Assembly (NCBI GenBank): GCA_014380365.1
Contig: JACMJZ010000034.1
Coordinates: 1 to 64,000, forward strand
Reading direction: 5' to 3'
DNA: 64,000 bases
Source: Pyrinomonadaceae bacterium
GTDB taxonomy: Bacteria > Acidobacteriota > Blastocatellia > Pyrinomonadales > Pyrinomonadaceae
The stretch's first letter is position 1; each line of letters starts with the position of its first letter. Both the position numbers and the translations under genes were made by a program. Positions 51,767-59,026 of the stretch are shown in pieces. The notes beneath the pieces are model-generated. The model was not told where the DNA came from, did no database searches, and saw only the letters and a list, made by a program, of their open reading frames with translations.

Positions 51767-53116
51767 ATGTACTTCATCTATAGCCTCCTCCTTGCTCTCG
51801 GCTTCCTAATCCTCCTCCCGCGTTTCCTCTTCGACGCTTTTCGTCACGGCAAGTACGTCGCCGGATTTCGCGAACGGTTGGGCTTGTTGACTCCGCTGCA
51901 AACCAACGGGCGGACTGTGATCTGGATTCACTGTGTCTCAGTTGGGGAAACACAGGCAGCGCGGCCCTTGGTTCAAAGTCTAAAACAACGCTTTCCAAAT
52001 CATTCAATAGCAGTCTCAACAACGACGCTGACGGGGCAAAACGTCGCGCGCGAAGTATTTAAGAACGACGTCGAAAAAGTATTCTATTTCCCGTTTGACT
52101 GGCGCTGGATCCTCCGTAGGACGCTCACCGCGGTTAACCCCGCAGCCGTTTTGATTATGGAGACAGAGCTTTGGCCAAACTTCTTGCGCGAATGCGAAGC
52201 TCGGCGAATCCCGGTGGCTATCGTAAACGGCCGGCTCTCTGAGCAGTCGTTTCGCCGCTACAAACTGATCAAGGGCTTCATTTCTCGAGTTCTCAGCTCG
52301 CTTAGCCTAGCCGCCGTGCAAACAGAAGCCGACGCGCAGCGCCTGCGCGCGCTGGGCCTCGACGCGGCAAAGATCTTTGTCGCTGGGAACACCAAATTCG
52401 ATGCGGGCGCCGCGTCTTCGACCGGCACATTGACCACGGAGTTTCGCGACCGTTTCAAGTTGGGACCAGCTGCGCCGCTGATTGTTGCCGCGAGTACGCA
52501 TGCTCCCGAAGAACGAATCATACTCAACGCGCTAAAGGGAGTGCGATTAGTCTCCGAGTTGCAACCGCGCCTGATGATCGCGCCTCGCCATCCCGAGCGT
52601 TTCCGGGAAGTCGCAGCATTGATTCAAGCTTCGGGATTTCCGACGACGAACAGGACTGCGCCGACGAGCCCGAGCGATTCAGCATGCGAGGTTATCCTGC
52701 TTGATAGCATTGGCGAACTGCCGACAGTCTATTCATTGGCTTCGATTGTTTTCGTGGGTGGGAGTATCGCGAATGCCGGGGGTCATAACATACTTGAGCC
52801 GGCAGCGGTGGGAGCGTCTGTGATCACCGGCGCCCATACTCAAAACTTCAAACAGATCGTGGAAACTTTCGTCGAGGCAGAAGCTGTCATACAACTCCCG
52901 CCACTTTCCGAGTCGGAGGCGACGATTGCAATGGCAAATGCTTTCGAGCAACTTCTGCTTGATCCCGACAAACGATCTGAACTGGGCAGGCGTGCGTTTA
53001 GCCTTGTAAATCAGAACCGTGGGGCTACCGAGCGTACGCTCGATCTGCTGAGTTCAATACTTACCAGAGCTCCAAATGCTGGTTCGGCGGACGAACGATC
53101 CACGAAACCACACTAA
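51767..53116 (+). CDS. waaA: 3-deoxy-D-manno-octulosonic acid (Kdo) transferase
   Basis: 449 residues from ATG 51767; an upstream ATG at 51752 lies in a dispersed repeat. GT30 enzyme that adds Kdo to lipid IVA at the inner membrane. N-terminal membrane anchor (YFIYSLLLALGFLILLPRF), then VIWIHCVSVGETQAARPLV, TETELWPNFL-like METELWPNFLRECEARRIPV, ASTHAPEERI, and FVGGSIANAGGHNILEPAAVG. Followed by lpxK, so a lipid A-Kdo unit. Confidence 0.96.
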   Translation: MYFIYSLLLALGFLILLPRFLFDAFRHGKYVAGFRERLGLLTPLQTNGRTVIWIHCVSVGETQAARPLVQSLKQRFPNHSIAVSTTTLTGQNVAREVFKNDVEKVFYFPFDWRWILRRTLTAVNPAAVLIMETELWPNFLRECEARRIPVAIVNGRLSEQSFRRYKLIKGFISRVLSSLSLAAVQTEADAQRLRALGLDAAKIFVAGNTKFDAGAASSTGTLTTEFRDRFKLGPAAPLIVAASTHAPEERIILNALKGVRLVSELQPRLMIAPRHPERFREVAALIQASGFPTTNRTAPTSPSDSACEVILLDSIGELPTVYSLASIVFVGGSIANAGGHNILEPAAVGASVITGAHTQNFKQIVETFVEAEAVIQLPPLSESEATIAMANAFEQLLLDPDKRSELGRRAFSLVNQNRGATERTLDLLSSILTRAPNAGSADERSTKPH

Positions 53117-53171
53117 ACGACACGAAGAGTCTCCAGATTTTTCGTGTGGGTTCGTGTGTTTCGTGGATCGC
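53096..53171. repeat. CACGAA-family inverted repeat
   Basis: CGATCCACGAAACCACACTA and following CACGAA on the left pair with TTCGTGTG...GTTTCGTGGATCG on the right. The left arm covers the last codons of waaA (...DERSTKPH). Confidence 0.85.
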
Positions 53172-53236
53172 TTGTTTTTGTCAAACCTTCAAACAAGTGT
53201 CACACTTCATCAGCGCGACTGGCGCGCGCCGGCCGC

Positions 53237-54298
53237 ATGAGCTTCCTTGATTCAACGATGCTTTTCCCTCTCAGCACAATCTACAGCGCCGTCACCCGCG
53301 CACGCTTGCAGGCATATAGGTCAGGTTTGCTCTCGACTTCGAAACTGCCCGTTCCGGTCATAAGCGTGGGCAATCTAACCACCGGCGGCACGGGTAAGAC
53401 ACCCCTGGTCGAGTGGATTTCCCGCAGGATTGTCGACGATGGAAAGCGAGTCTGCGTTCTCACAAGAGGCTATGGGCGCATTAACCCAAAAACACAAGTA
53501 GTTGTTTCAAACGGAACTGAAATCCTCACCAACGAACGAGCAGCCGGAGACGAACCTTTTCTGCTCGCAGAAAATCTCCGGGGAATTGCCGCGGTCGTTT
53601 GTAATTCAAATCGAGCGGCCGCAGGGCAGTGGGCCATCCAAAACCTGGGGACGCAAGTCTTCGTGCTCGATGACGGTTTTCAGCACTTACGCCTTGCTCG
53701 TGACCTAAATATCGTGACCATCGACGCGACAGAACCCTGGGGCGGTGGCAGATTGCTGCCTCAAGGCAGATTGCGCGAGCCGCGAACGAGCTTGGCGCGC
53801 GCAGATTGCGTGGTGATAACCAGAGTTGACCAGACCGCTGACCTGGATTCCTTGCGAGATGCGGTGACCGAAGTCGCTGATGGTATTCCTGTTTTCATGT
53901 CGCGCATGCTGACGTCGGGACTGTTTACGCTGGCTGGGGAACCGGTCGTTTTTCCTCTCCAGCCAACCGGCGCTTTCTGCGGCGTTGGAAACGCAGAGTC
54001 GTTCTTCAATCACCTCCGTGGCGCCGGACAGGAGCTGGCGTTTACGCGCGCGTTTGCCGACCATCATCAATACAAACAAACTGAGCTTGACGCGCTGGCG
54101 CGAGAGGCGACAGCCCACGGCGCGGTGAGCTTGATAACCACGGCAAAAGACGCCATCAAGCTGAGGAGTCTGAGTCTGCCAATTCCCTGCTGCGTTCTCG
54201 AAATTAGGATCTCAATTGAAGATGAGGAGCGGTTCGTTGAGCTAATTCGCAACGCAATCTCCCAAGCTGGCTCCACCAATCGGAAGCCCGACCGTTAG
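53237..54298 (+). CDS. lpxK: Tetraacyldisaccharide 4'-kinase
   Basis: 353 residues from ATG 53237; the frame runs further upstream through a repeat. Phosphorylates the 4' position of the lipid A disaccharide, giving lipid IVA for WaaA. P-loop GNLTTGGTGKTP, LTRGYGR, GDEPFLLA, and DDGFQHLRLARDLNIVTIDA are diagnostic. The last residues (TNRKPDR) are coded by a dispersed repeat element. Confidence 0.96.
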   Translation: MSFLDSTMLFPLSTIYSAVTRARLQAYRSGLLSTSKLPVPVISVGNLTTGGTGKTPLVEWISRRIVDDGKRVCVLTRGYGRINPKTQVVVSNGTEILTNERAAGDEPFLLAENLRGIAAVVCNSNRAAAGQWAIQNLGTQVFVLDDGFQHLRLARDLNIVTIDATEPWGGGRLLPQGRLREPRTSLARADCVVITRVDQTADLDSLRDAVTEVADGIPVFMSRMLTSGLFTLAGEPVVFPLQPTGAFCGVGNAESFFNHLRGAGQELAFTRAFADHHQYKQTELDALAREATAHGAVSLITTAKDAIKLRSLSLPIPCCVLEIRISIEDEERFVELIRNAISQAGSTNRKPDR

Positions 54299-54352
54299 GG
54301 AGGGCCCAGGTTTCTGCTCCGCGGATGAGCCCTCCCTAACAGTCGGGCTTCT
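54277..54352. repeat. Inverted pair of the CCTAACGGTCGGGCTTC element
   Basis: AAGCCCGACCGTTAGGGAGG (54283 onward) and CCCTCCCTAACAGTCGGGCTT (to about 54350) form a hairpin between the convergent lpxK and kinase genes. Related single copy at 11676-11701. Confidence 0.85.
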
Positions 54353-54370
54353 GCTTGGTGGAACAGATTA

Positions 54371-55951
54371 CTACTGCTCACCAGGCGCTGCGCCTGGGGT
54401 TGTCACAGTAGGCTTCGGTGCGGGCGGCTTTGTTGCTGCCGGCGATGGCGGTGGCGGTTCATCGACGACTGTTCGGGTCGGAACAGGAGTTGGGACAGCC
54501 GGATTCTTGCGCGTGTTTGTATTGTCGTTTGGCGTCGGGCTAGGTTCGGGTTCAATCAGGATGCCAGGCGCCTGATTGGCGGGGGATGGCGAAGGCGACG
54601 CATCGGCGTTGACGTTTGGGTTCCCATCCGGATTTGTCACTCCACCGACGGGGATGCCTGCTTCGCTTTGGCCCGTCGCCGGAGACGCCGCCTCCACCGG
54701 TTGGCTATTCGGATCCGCCGTCAAAGCTGATCCTGGTTGGCCCTCCGTAGGTGATTGTGAGTTCCGCGTAAACGCGTAAATCACTCCAAAGATCAGCAGC
54801 AGACCAATCGCCGAGGGCAACAGAATTTTCCATGGAGTAAAACTGGAAGCCGGCGGCGGCGTCTCGGCCAGCATTGGTGGCGGCGTCATCGGGGTGGTGA
54901 GTCGTCTCCGAACCAACGTTTCCTCGTCCGCCCCGTCAAATTCAGCAGAGACGGATTCCACGGGGACGACCAGGCGCTTGTGACTGGCTGATGATGAGTC
55001 TGTTACCGGAGTCATGCCGGCTGCAATCGTGAAGTCTTCGACCAGTTCATTGACAGTCTGGTAACGATCCTCCGGTCCCTTGGCGAGTGCGCGAGCAACC
55101 ACGGCGGCAACAGCCGGCGGCACGTCGCTTCGTTCGTCTAATACCGAAGGCGCAGGCTCCTGCAAGTGCTTCAACATGATCGCCGTCGGCGATTCCCCGG
55201 TAAAAGGTACATGGCCGACCAGCAACTCGTACAGGATTACTCCGAGCGAATAGATGTCGGAACGGGCGTCGATATCAGGTGATTGGGAACACTGCTCAGG
55301 CGACATGTACTGCGGCGTGCCGATTACGAGATCCGGCGCCGTCAGTCCAGGATCATACGCCCCGTCCGCCTCCTTGATCTTCGCGATGCCGAAATCCAGC
55401 ACCTTGGCGTAATCGGTGCCGGAGCTGCTCAGCAGCATGATGTTATCGCTCTTCAGATCGCGATGAACAACTCCTTCGTTGTGAGCTGCGTCTAGCGCGC
55501 CGCCTACCTGCCGAAGAATTTCAACCGCGCGCGGCAAGGCCATCGGCCCATCCTCGCGAATAATTTCCTTCAGCGTCTTTCCGTCCAGGTACTCCATCAC
55601 CAGAAACACGACGCCGTCTTCCGCTTCGCCGAAGTCGGTAACACTCAATGCATGTGGGTGAGATATTCGGGACGCAGCGCGCGCTTCCCTGGAAAAGCGC
55701 GCCACAATTTTTTCATCCGCGGCCAACGATGGGCGCAGCACTTTGACGGCTACGGTCTTGTCCATGAGCACGTGCGTGCCGCGGTAGACGGTGCCCATGC
55801 CGCCCTCGTTAAGTCGAACCTCGATGCGGTATTTTCCGGCGAGAGTCTTACCCAGTAAAGAATCGTCCGTTTTTTCGAGCGCAATACCGTCGGAGGGACA
55901 CAGTGTGTTTGTGTCGGGGTATTCGGTTCCGCACTTCGGACACTTTTTCAT
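54371..55951 (-). CDS. Transmembrane Ser/Thr protein kinase with N-terminal zinc ribbon
   Basis: 526 residues from ATG 55951 (an upstream GTG/ATG frame start at 55984 lies in a repeat and gives MPVLQ...). Zinc ribbon CPKCGTEYPDTNTLCPSDG, then a Hanks-type kinase: Gly loop LNEGGMGTVYRG, VAVKVL lysine, HRDLKSDN catalytic loop, DFGIAK. One transmembrane helix (ILLPSAIGLLLIFGVIYAF) near residue 410 and a Pro/Thr-rich outer tail with no PASTA domain. It phosphorylates Ser/Thr on unknown proteins; a sensory role for the tail is inferred. Confidence 0.95.
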   Translation of the reverse strand: MKKCPKCGTEYPDTNTLCPSDGIALEKTDDSLLGKTLAGKYRIEVRLNEGGMGTVYRGTHVLMDKTVAVKVLRPSLAADEKIVARFSREARAASRISHPHALSVTDFGEAEDGVVFLVMEYLDGKTLKEIIREDGPMALPRAVEILRQVGGALDAAHNEGVVHRDLKSDNIMLLSSSGTDYAKVLDFGIAKIKEADGAYDPGLTAPDLVIGTPQYMSPEQCSQSPDIDARSDIYSLGVILYELLVGHVPFTGESPTAIMLKHLQEPAPSVLDERSDVPPAVAAVVARALAKGPEDRYQTVNELVEDFTIAAGMTPVTDSSSASHKRLVVPVESVSAEFDGADEETLVRRRLTTPMTPPPMLAETPPPASSFTPWKILLPSAIGLLLIFGVIYAFTRNSQSPTEGQPGSALTADPNSQPVEAASPATGQSEAGIPVGGVTNPDGNPNVNADASPSPSPANQAPGILIEPEPSPTPNDNTNTRKNPAVPTPVPTRTVVDEPPPPSPAATKPPAPKPTVTTPGAAPGEQ

Positions 55952-55970
55952 TTGACTAGCAAGGCCTCGC

Positions 55971-56036
55971 TGTAGGACAGGCATTCCTGTCTGTCATTTG
56001 TCATGAATGAGGACAGACAGGAATGTCTGTCCTACA
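55971..56036. repeat. GTAGGACAGGCATTCCTGTC-family inverted repeat
   Basis: GTAGGACAGGCATTCCTGTC with GACAGGAATGTCTGTCCTAC around about 25 bp, directly upstream of the kinase gene. Confidence 0.9.
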
Positions 56037-56195
56037 TTAAGGAGAATGCTTTACCTGGGAGATGTTGTGAGCGTATCACAGACGTTTAGAGAGCGGCAAA
56101 GATGAGTAAAGATTCGGGCGCGGCCTGGCGTGCATTAATCTCTGTGCCAGAGGACATCGTCTCCAGAACACTGACGAAACAATGGCAAAAAGAAA

Positions 56196-56226
56196 ATGCG
56201 AGCGAGGCCGGAAGCCTCGCTCGCAT
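56196..56226 (-). terminator. Rho-independent terminator of the F0 operon
   Basis: Perfect 13-bp stem ATGCGAGCGAGGC/GCCTCGCTCGCAT with a 5-nt loop, followed on the minus strand by TTTTCTTTTTGCC. It begins 29 bp after the atpE stop, so atpE is the last gene of its transcript. Confidence 0.92.
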
Positions 56227-56254
56227 CTAGTGTAAATGAACGTCGATCGTTGAA

Positions 56255-56569
56255 CTAGGTTTTCACGAAGACGATCACGAGCGCGAACAGAACCAACGAT
56301 TCAATCAGCGCCAATCCCAAGATCATCATGGTCTGAATCTTGGCCGCTGCTCCTGGATTACGCGCCGCACCTTCGCAGGCCGCCGCACCGATGCGCGACT
56401 GTCCCAACGCGCCACCAACGACGGCGATAGCGAAGCCCACGCCGGCAGCGATCGCTTTAAGTCCAACGTTATGATCGGCGGCGGCGGGTTCCGCGGCTTG
56501 CGCCAAAACCGGCATCGCGCTCATCAACACGCCGACCACTGCCATAAACAGTAAGTTAAGTTTTCTCAT
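56255..56569 (-). CDS. atpE: ATP synthase F0 subunit c, with N-terminal signal-like extension
   Basis: 104 residues, longer than the usual 75-90 because of an N-terminal hydrophobic segment (LLFMAVVGVLMSAMPVLAQA) that looks like a cleavable signal peptide. The two core helices follow: AIAAGVGFAIAVVGGALGQ with loop ACEGAARNPGA, and ILGLALIESLVLFALVIVF carrying the ion-binding Glu. Forms the rotor ring. Ion specificity (H+ or Na+) is not decided; the TM2 Glu is followed by Ser-Leu and not the Ser-Thr plus Tyr of classical Na+ rings. Confidence 0.95.
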   Translation of the reverse strand: MRKLNLLFMAVVGVLMSAMPVLAQAAEPAAADHNVGLKAIAAGVGFAIAVVGGALGQSRIGAAACEGAARNPGAAAKIQTMMILGLALIESLVLFALVIVFVKT

Positions 56570-56888
56570 TCAGTTTCTCCTACTGAGGCCGCCTGTCCGG
56601 ACCACCTGCGTAAGCGGATGGAGCTCGGCCTGTTGGCCTCCGAAATCATAGGAAGAAAAACACCAGAAGGATCCGCGACTGTTATTATTTCGCCTGAATC
56701 CGGTATCCACCGCCCCTCTTACAACGGCGCGCCAGCGAGACAGACAATTTGCTTCCATGGGCGAAGCAGTTACCAGAAATATGTCGTGGCTTCCTCTTGT
56801 GTTATCCCACCTAACCAATCGTGCGCGTCAACGTGCGCCGGCGCGATTGCCGGCGCCGCTCGAACGCGCGTTTATTATTAAACGCAAA
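56570..56888. other. 319-bp gap between atpB and atpE
   Basis: Unusually long for this operon position. It contains the hairpin GCGCCGGC-GCGATT-GCCGGCGC (56835-56856) 33 bp after the atpB stop, which could attenuate transcription so that atpE is expressed differently from atpB. The atpE ribosome binding site GGAGAA lies at about 56576-56581. No gene. Confidence 0.6.
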
Positions 56889-57848
56889 TCACGTTGCCAA
56901 ACTTGTTGCTTTCTGCCCCGTCATGCCGTGAACCGGGTGCTCATCAGCCGCGTGCCCGACATGTTCAGCGTGCTCGCCATGCTCATCATGCGGCGCGTGC
57001 GAGACTTCGCTCAAATAAAGCTGTGACAACAAAATAAAGACGAAGGTCTGGATGAAAGCCACGAAAATGCCCAAAGGCATCAGCAGGACCGGAACTACCC
57101 AATGGGTAACATCAGGATAGAGACCAGCAACCGTGGCGACTACCTGTTCGTCGGCAAAGATGTTGCCAAAGAGACGTATGCCCAGTGCAAAGGGTCGGAT
57201 GAAGTTACTGATCAGCTCGATAGGGAAAATGAGCGGCGCGATCCACCAGATTGGTCCAGCCAGATGTTTGAGATGGCCGAAGAGGCCATTCTCTTTTATG
57301 CCGACCCAGTTGTAGTAAAGAAATGAAGATATGCCGAGTGCAAAAGTGACGCTGGTCGCCGCCGTCGGAGACATGAACAACGGGAACTGTCCCATGAGGT
57401 TTGAAACCAGAATGAGCACGGCAAACGTCAGCACCACAGGAAAGTACTGCAATCCGTGTGGGCCGATAATGTCTTCCACCATGCTGCGCACCGCAAGCAC
57501 GCCAACCTCGAGAGTTTGTTGCCCAGGCCCCGGCTCCTCAGTTGAAAGCTGGCCTTTGAGAATCCAAACGATCACCACGCTAAGGATGCAGGCAATCACA
57601 AACATCACGGTGTACCAGGGAATCGCAGTCTCTGGGGAGTAAGGGCCAAACACCGCTTCGGGCGTGGTGTGAAACTTGGCGAAAAATTTACTCCAGATCG
57701 GGTAGGTGTAATTCATCTCAAACCGGTAGGCCCACTCTCCGAAGTAGTGATTGACCAGCTCGACAATAATCGGCGTGTGATGCGCGGCTTGCGCCTGCGC
57801 TTTTTCCCCGTGCTCGGCAGCCTTTGCAGTTTCCAGCAACCAATACAT
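56889..57848 (-). CDS. atpB: ATP synthase F0 subunit a
   Basis: 319 residues. Stator channel subunit. The essential Arg is in ISNFIRPFALGIRLFGNIFADE, and the last helices GIFVAFIQTFVFILLSQLYL are conserved. The N-terminus is long and soluble, and the C-terminal tail is His-rich (HAPHDEHGEHAEHVGHAADE), which might bind metal. ATG 57848 overlaps the atpI stop as TAATG, indicating translational coupling. Confidence 0.96.
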   Translation of the reverse strand: MYWLLETAKAAEHGEKAQAQAAHHTPIIVELVNHYFGEWAYRFEMNYTYPIWSKFFAKFHTTPEAVFGPYSPETAIPWYTVMFVIACILSVVIVWILKGQLSTEEPGPGQQTLEVGVLAVRSMVEDIIGPHGLQYFPVVLTFAVLILVSNLMGQFPLFMSPTAATSVTFALGISSFLYYNWVGIKENGLFGHLKHLAGPIWWIAPLIFPIELISNFIRPFALGIRLFGNIFADEQVVATVAGLYPDVTHWVVPVLLMPLGIFVAFIQTFVFILLSQLYLSEVSHAPHDEHGEHAEHVGHAADEHPVHGMTGQKATSLAT

Positions 57849-58366
57849 TAACTAGTTTCCTCTCGATGGATAATGGCGAAGTAAAATTCTCGAAACGCTT
57901 CTCCAAACAAAGCAATAACAAAGCTGCACAGCCCGGCGATTGTGGCCACAAGCGATACCAGGTTCAGTTTGTACGCGACAAAAACAACGACCGCGATGAC
58001 CAGGTATCGAAGTATGTAGTGGGCCAGCGTGATTCGCGGCTTGGCGCCGTGGGCGACAACCTTGAAGGCCGCAGTCGTAGAACTAATCAGCCAATAGTGG
58101 TTTAGTAAAGAAAGAACCCCGCCCACCAGCAATCCCGTCGTCATGCGCCACTCGGCGAAGGGCACACTGGCAACCACGGCAATGATCACCGCAAACGCCA
58201 TCGTGCGGAAAATACGTCCGTCAATGTCGCTGTTGCGGTCGTTATTGGGCTCCACGCTGCGCATTTGTGCGAGCACAGCGCCGCCTGCATTGTCTGGAGT
58301 TTGTTTCATTACTAAAGCTGGGGATTTTACACGGGAAATCGCTGCAGTGTCGAGGGGCGTGACCAC
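57848..58366 (-). CDS. atpI: ATP synthase subunit I (AtpI)
   Basis: 172 residues from GTG 58366, or 153 from ATG 58309 (MKQTPDNAGG). Four membrane segments: FRTMAFAVIIAVVASVPF, TTGLLVGGVLSLLNHYWLI, HYILRYLVIAVVVFVAYKL, and LVATIAGLCSFVIALFGEAF. The GLLVGGxLSLLN pattern is typical of AtpI. Thought to aid c-ring assembly. Coupled to atpB. Confidence 0.88.
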   Translation of the reverse strand: MVTPLDTAAISRVKSPALVMKQTPDNAGGAVLAQMRSVEPNNDRNSDIDGRIFRTMAFAVIIAVVASVPFAEWRMTTGLLVGGVLSLLNHYWLISSTTAAFKVVAHGAKPRITLAHYILRYLVIAVVVFVAYKLNLVSLVATIAGLCSFVIALFGEAFREFYFAIIHREETS

Positions 58367-58383
58367 CGATCTGATGTTAGCGA

Positions 58384-58740
58384 CTACTCAAGAATTGAGT
58401 TCGGCTACCCGGAAATAGAAGCTAGCTACCCAAGAATTGATTTTGAGCACCCGAAGATTGATTTTGTCTGCCCGGGAATAGAGTTTGGCTGCCCGGGAAT
58501 TGATTTTGTACGCCCAAAGAAAGAGTTTATCTGCCCGGGAATTGATTTTATCTGGCCGAGAATTGATTTTGTCTGCCCGGAAATAGAGTTTGGCTGCCCA
58601 AAGAAAGAGTTTATCTGCCCGGGAATTGATTTTATCTGCCCGGGAATTGATTTTATCTACCCGGGCATTGATTTTGTCTGCCCGGAAATAGAATTTGTCT
58701 TCCGGGAAATAGAATTTATCTGCCCGGGGATTGATTCGGA
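58384..58740. repeat. Tandem array of seventeen 21-bp units inside the F0 operon
   Basis: Every unit is exactly 21 bp. Consensus on the plus strand: CTGCCCGGGAATTGATTTTG + T. Three unit types alternate: the main type, CTGCCCGGAAATAGAGTTTG-type, and CTGCCCAAAGAAAGAGTTTA-type. Successive units from 58615 down to 58510 read main, third, second, main, main, third, a higher-order pattern. Unrelated in sequence to the array at 964. Confidence 0.97.
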
Positions 58741-58795
58741 GCCCTGAGAAATAGGCCTCAAAAGGCGACAAAAGGCGACGTTCGGCTCCAATCAA
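58388..58795 (-). CDS. Possible heptapeptide-repeat protein between atpZ and atpI
   Basis: 135 residues from TTG 58795, 7 bp after the atpZ stop. About 20 non-repeat residues (MIGAERRLLSPFEAYFSGLR) precede 16-17 heptads of consensus RADKINS, with variants KLYFRAA and KLFLWAA. Ala and Ile/Leu fall at a and d positions, as in a parallel or alacoil-type coiled coil. The frame stays open throughout, matches the operon direction and ends before atpI. Against it: TTG start, weak ribosome binding site (GAGAAAAG) and no family. It may simply be repeat DNA. Confidence 0.4.
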   Translation of the reverse strand: MIGAERRLLSPFEAYFSGLRINPRADKFYFPEDKFYFRADKINARVDKINSRADKINSRADKLFLWAAKLYFRADKINSRPDKINSRADKLFLWAYKINSRAAKLYSRADKINLRVLKINSWVASFYFRVAELNS

Positions 58796-58802
58796 GCTTT
58801 TC

Positions 58803-59018
58803 TCAGTCTGACAACCTGGAAGTTAGCCGAATGAACTGATAAAAACCCACCACCGCTCCCAGAACCAGCCCTGCGACCAAAAGCCAGGGAGCAGTCGCGA
58901 GCCAACGGTCAAACAACCACCCAATACCGCCGAGCGCCACAACCGACGCGAAAAGGGTTAATCCCGCAGCGTAGGCGAAACCGCTCTTACGATTCTCTTC
59001 CTGATCGTCAGTGGTCAT
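58803..59018 (-). CDS. atpZ: AtpZ/AtpI-like small membrane protein of the F0 operon
   Basis: 71 residues from ATG 59018 (TTG 59033 gives 76). Two membrane helices (AAGLTLFASVVALGGIGWLFD and WLLVAGLVLGAVVGFYQFI), matching the AtpZ family (ATPase gene 1). Its frame overlaps or abuts the radical SAM gene's 3' end. First of the ATP synthase genes in this transcript; AtpZ with AtpI is linked to cation channel or assembly functions in some bacteria. Confidence 0.85.
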   Translation of the reverse strand: MTTDDQEENRKSGFAYAAGLTLFASVVALGGIGWLFDRWLATAPWLLVAGLVLGAVVGFYQFIRLTSRLSD

Positions 59019-59026
59019 GTCATGAT

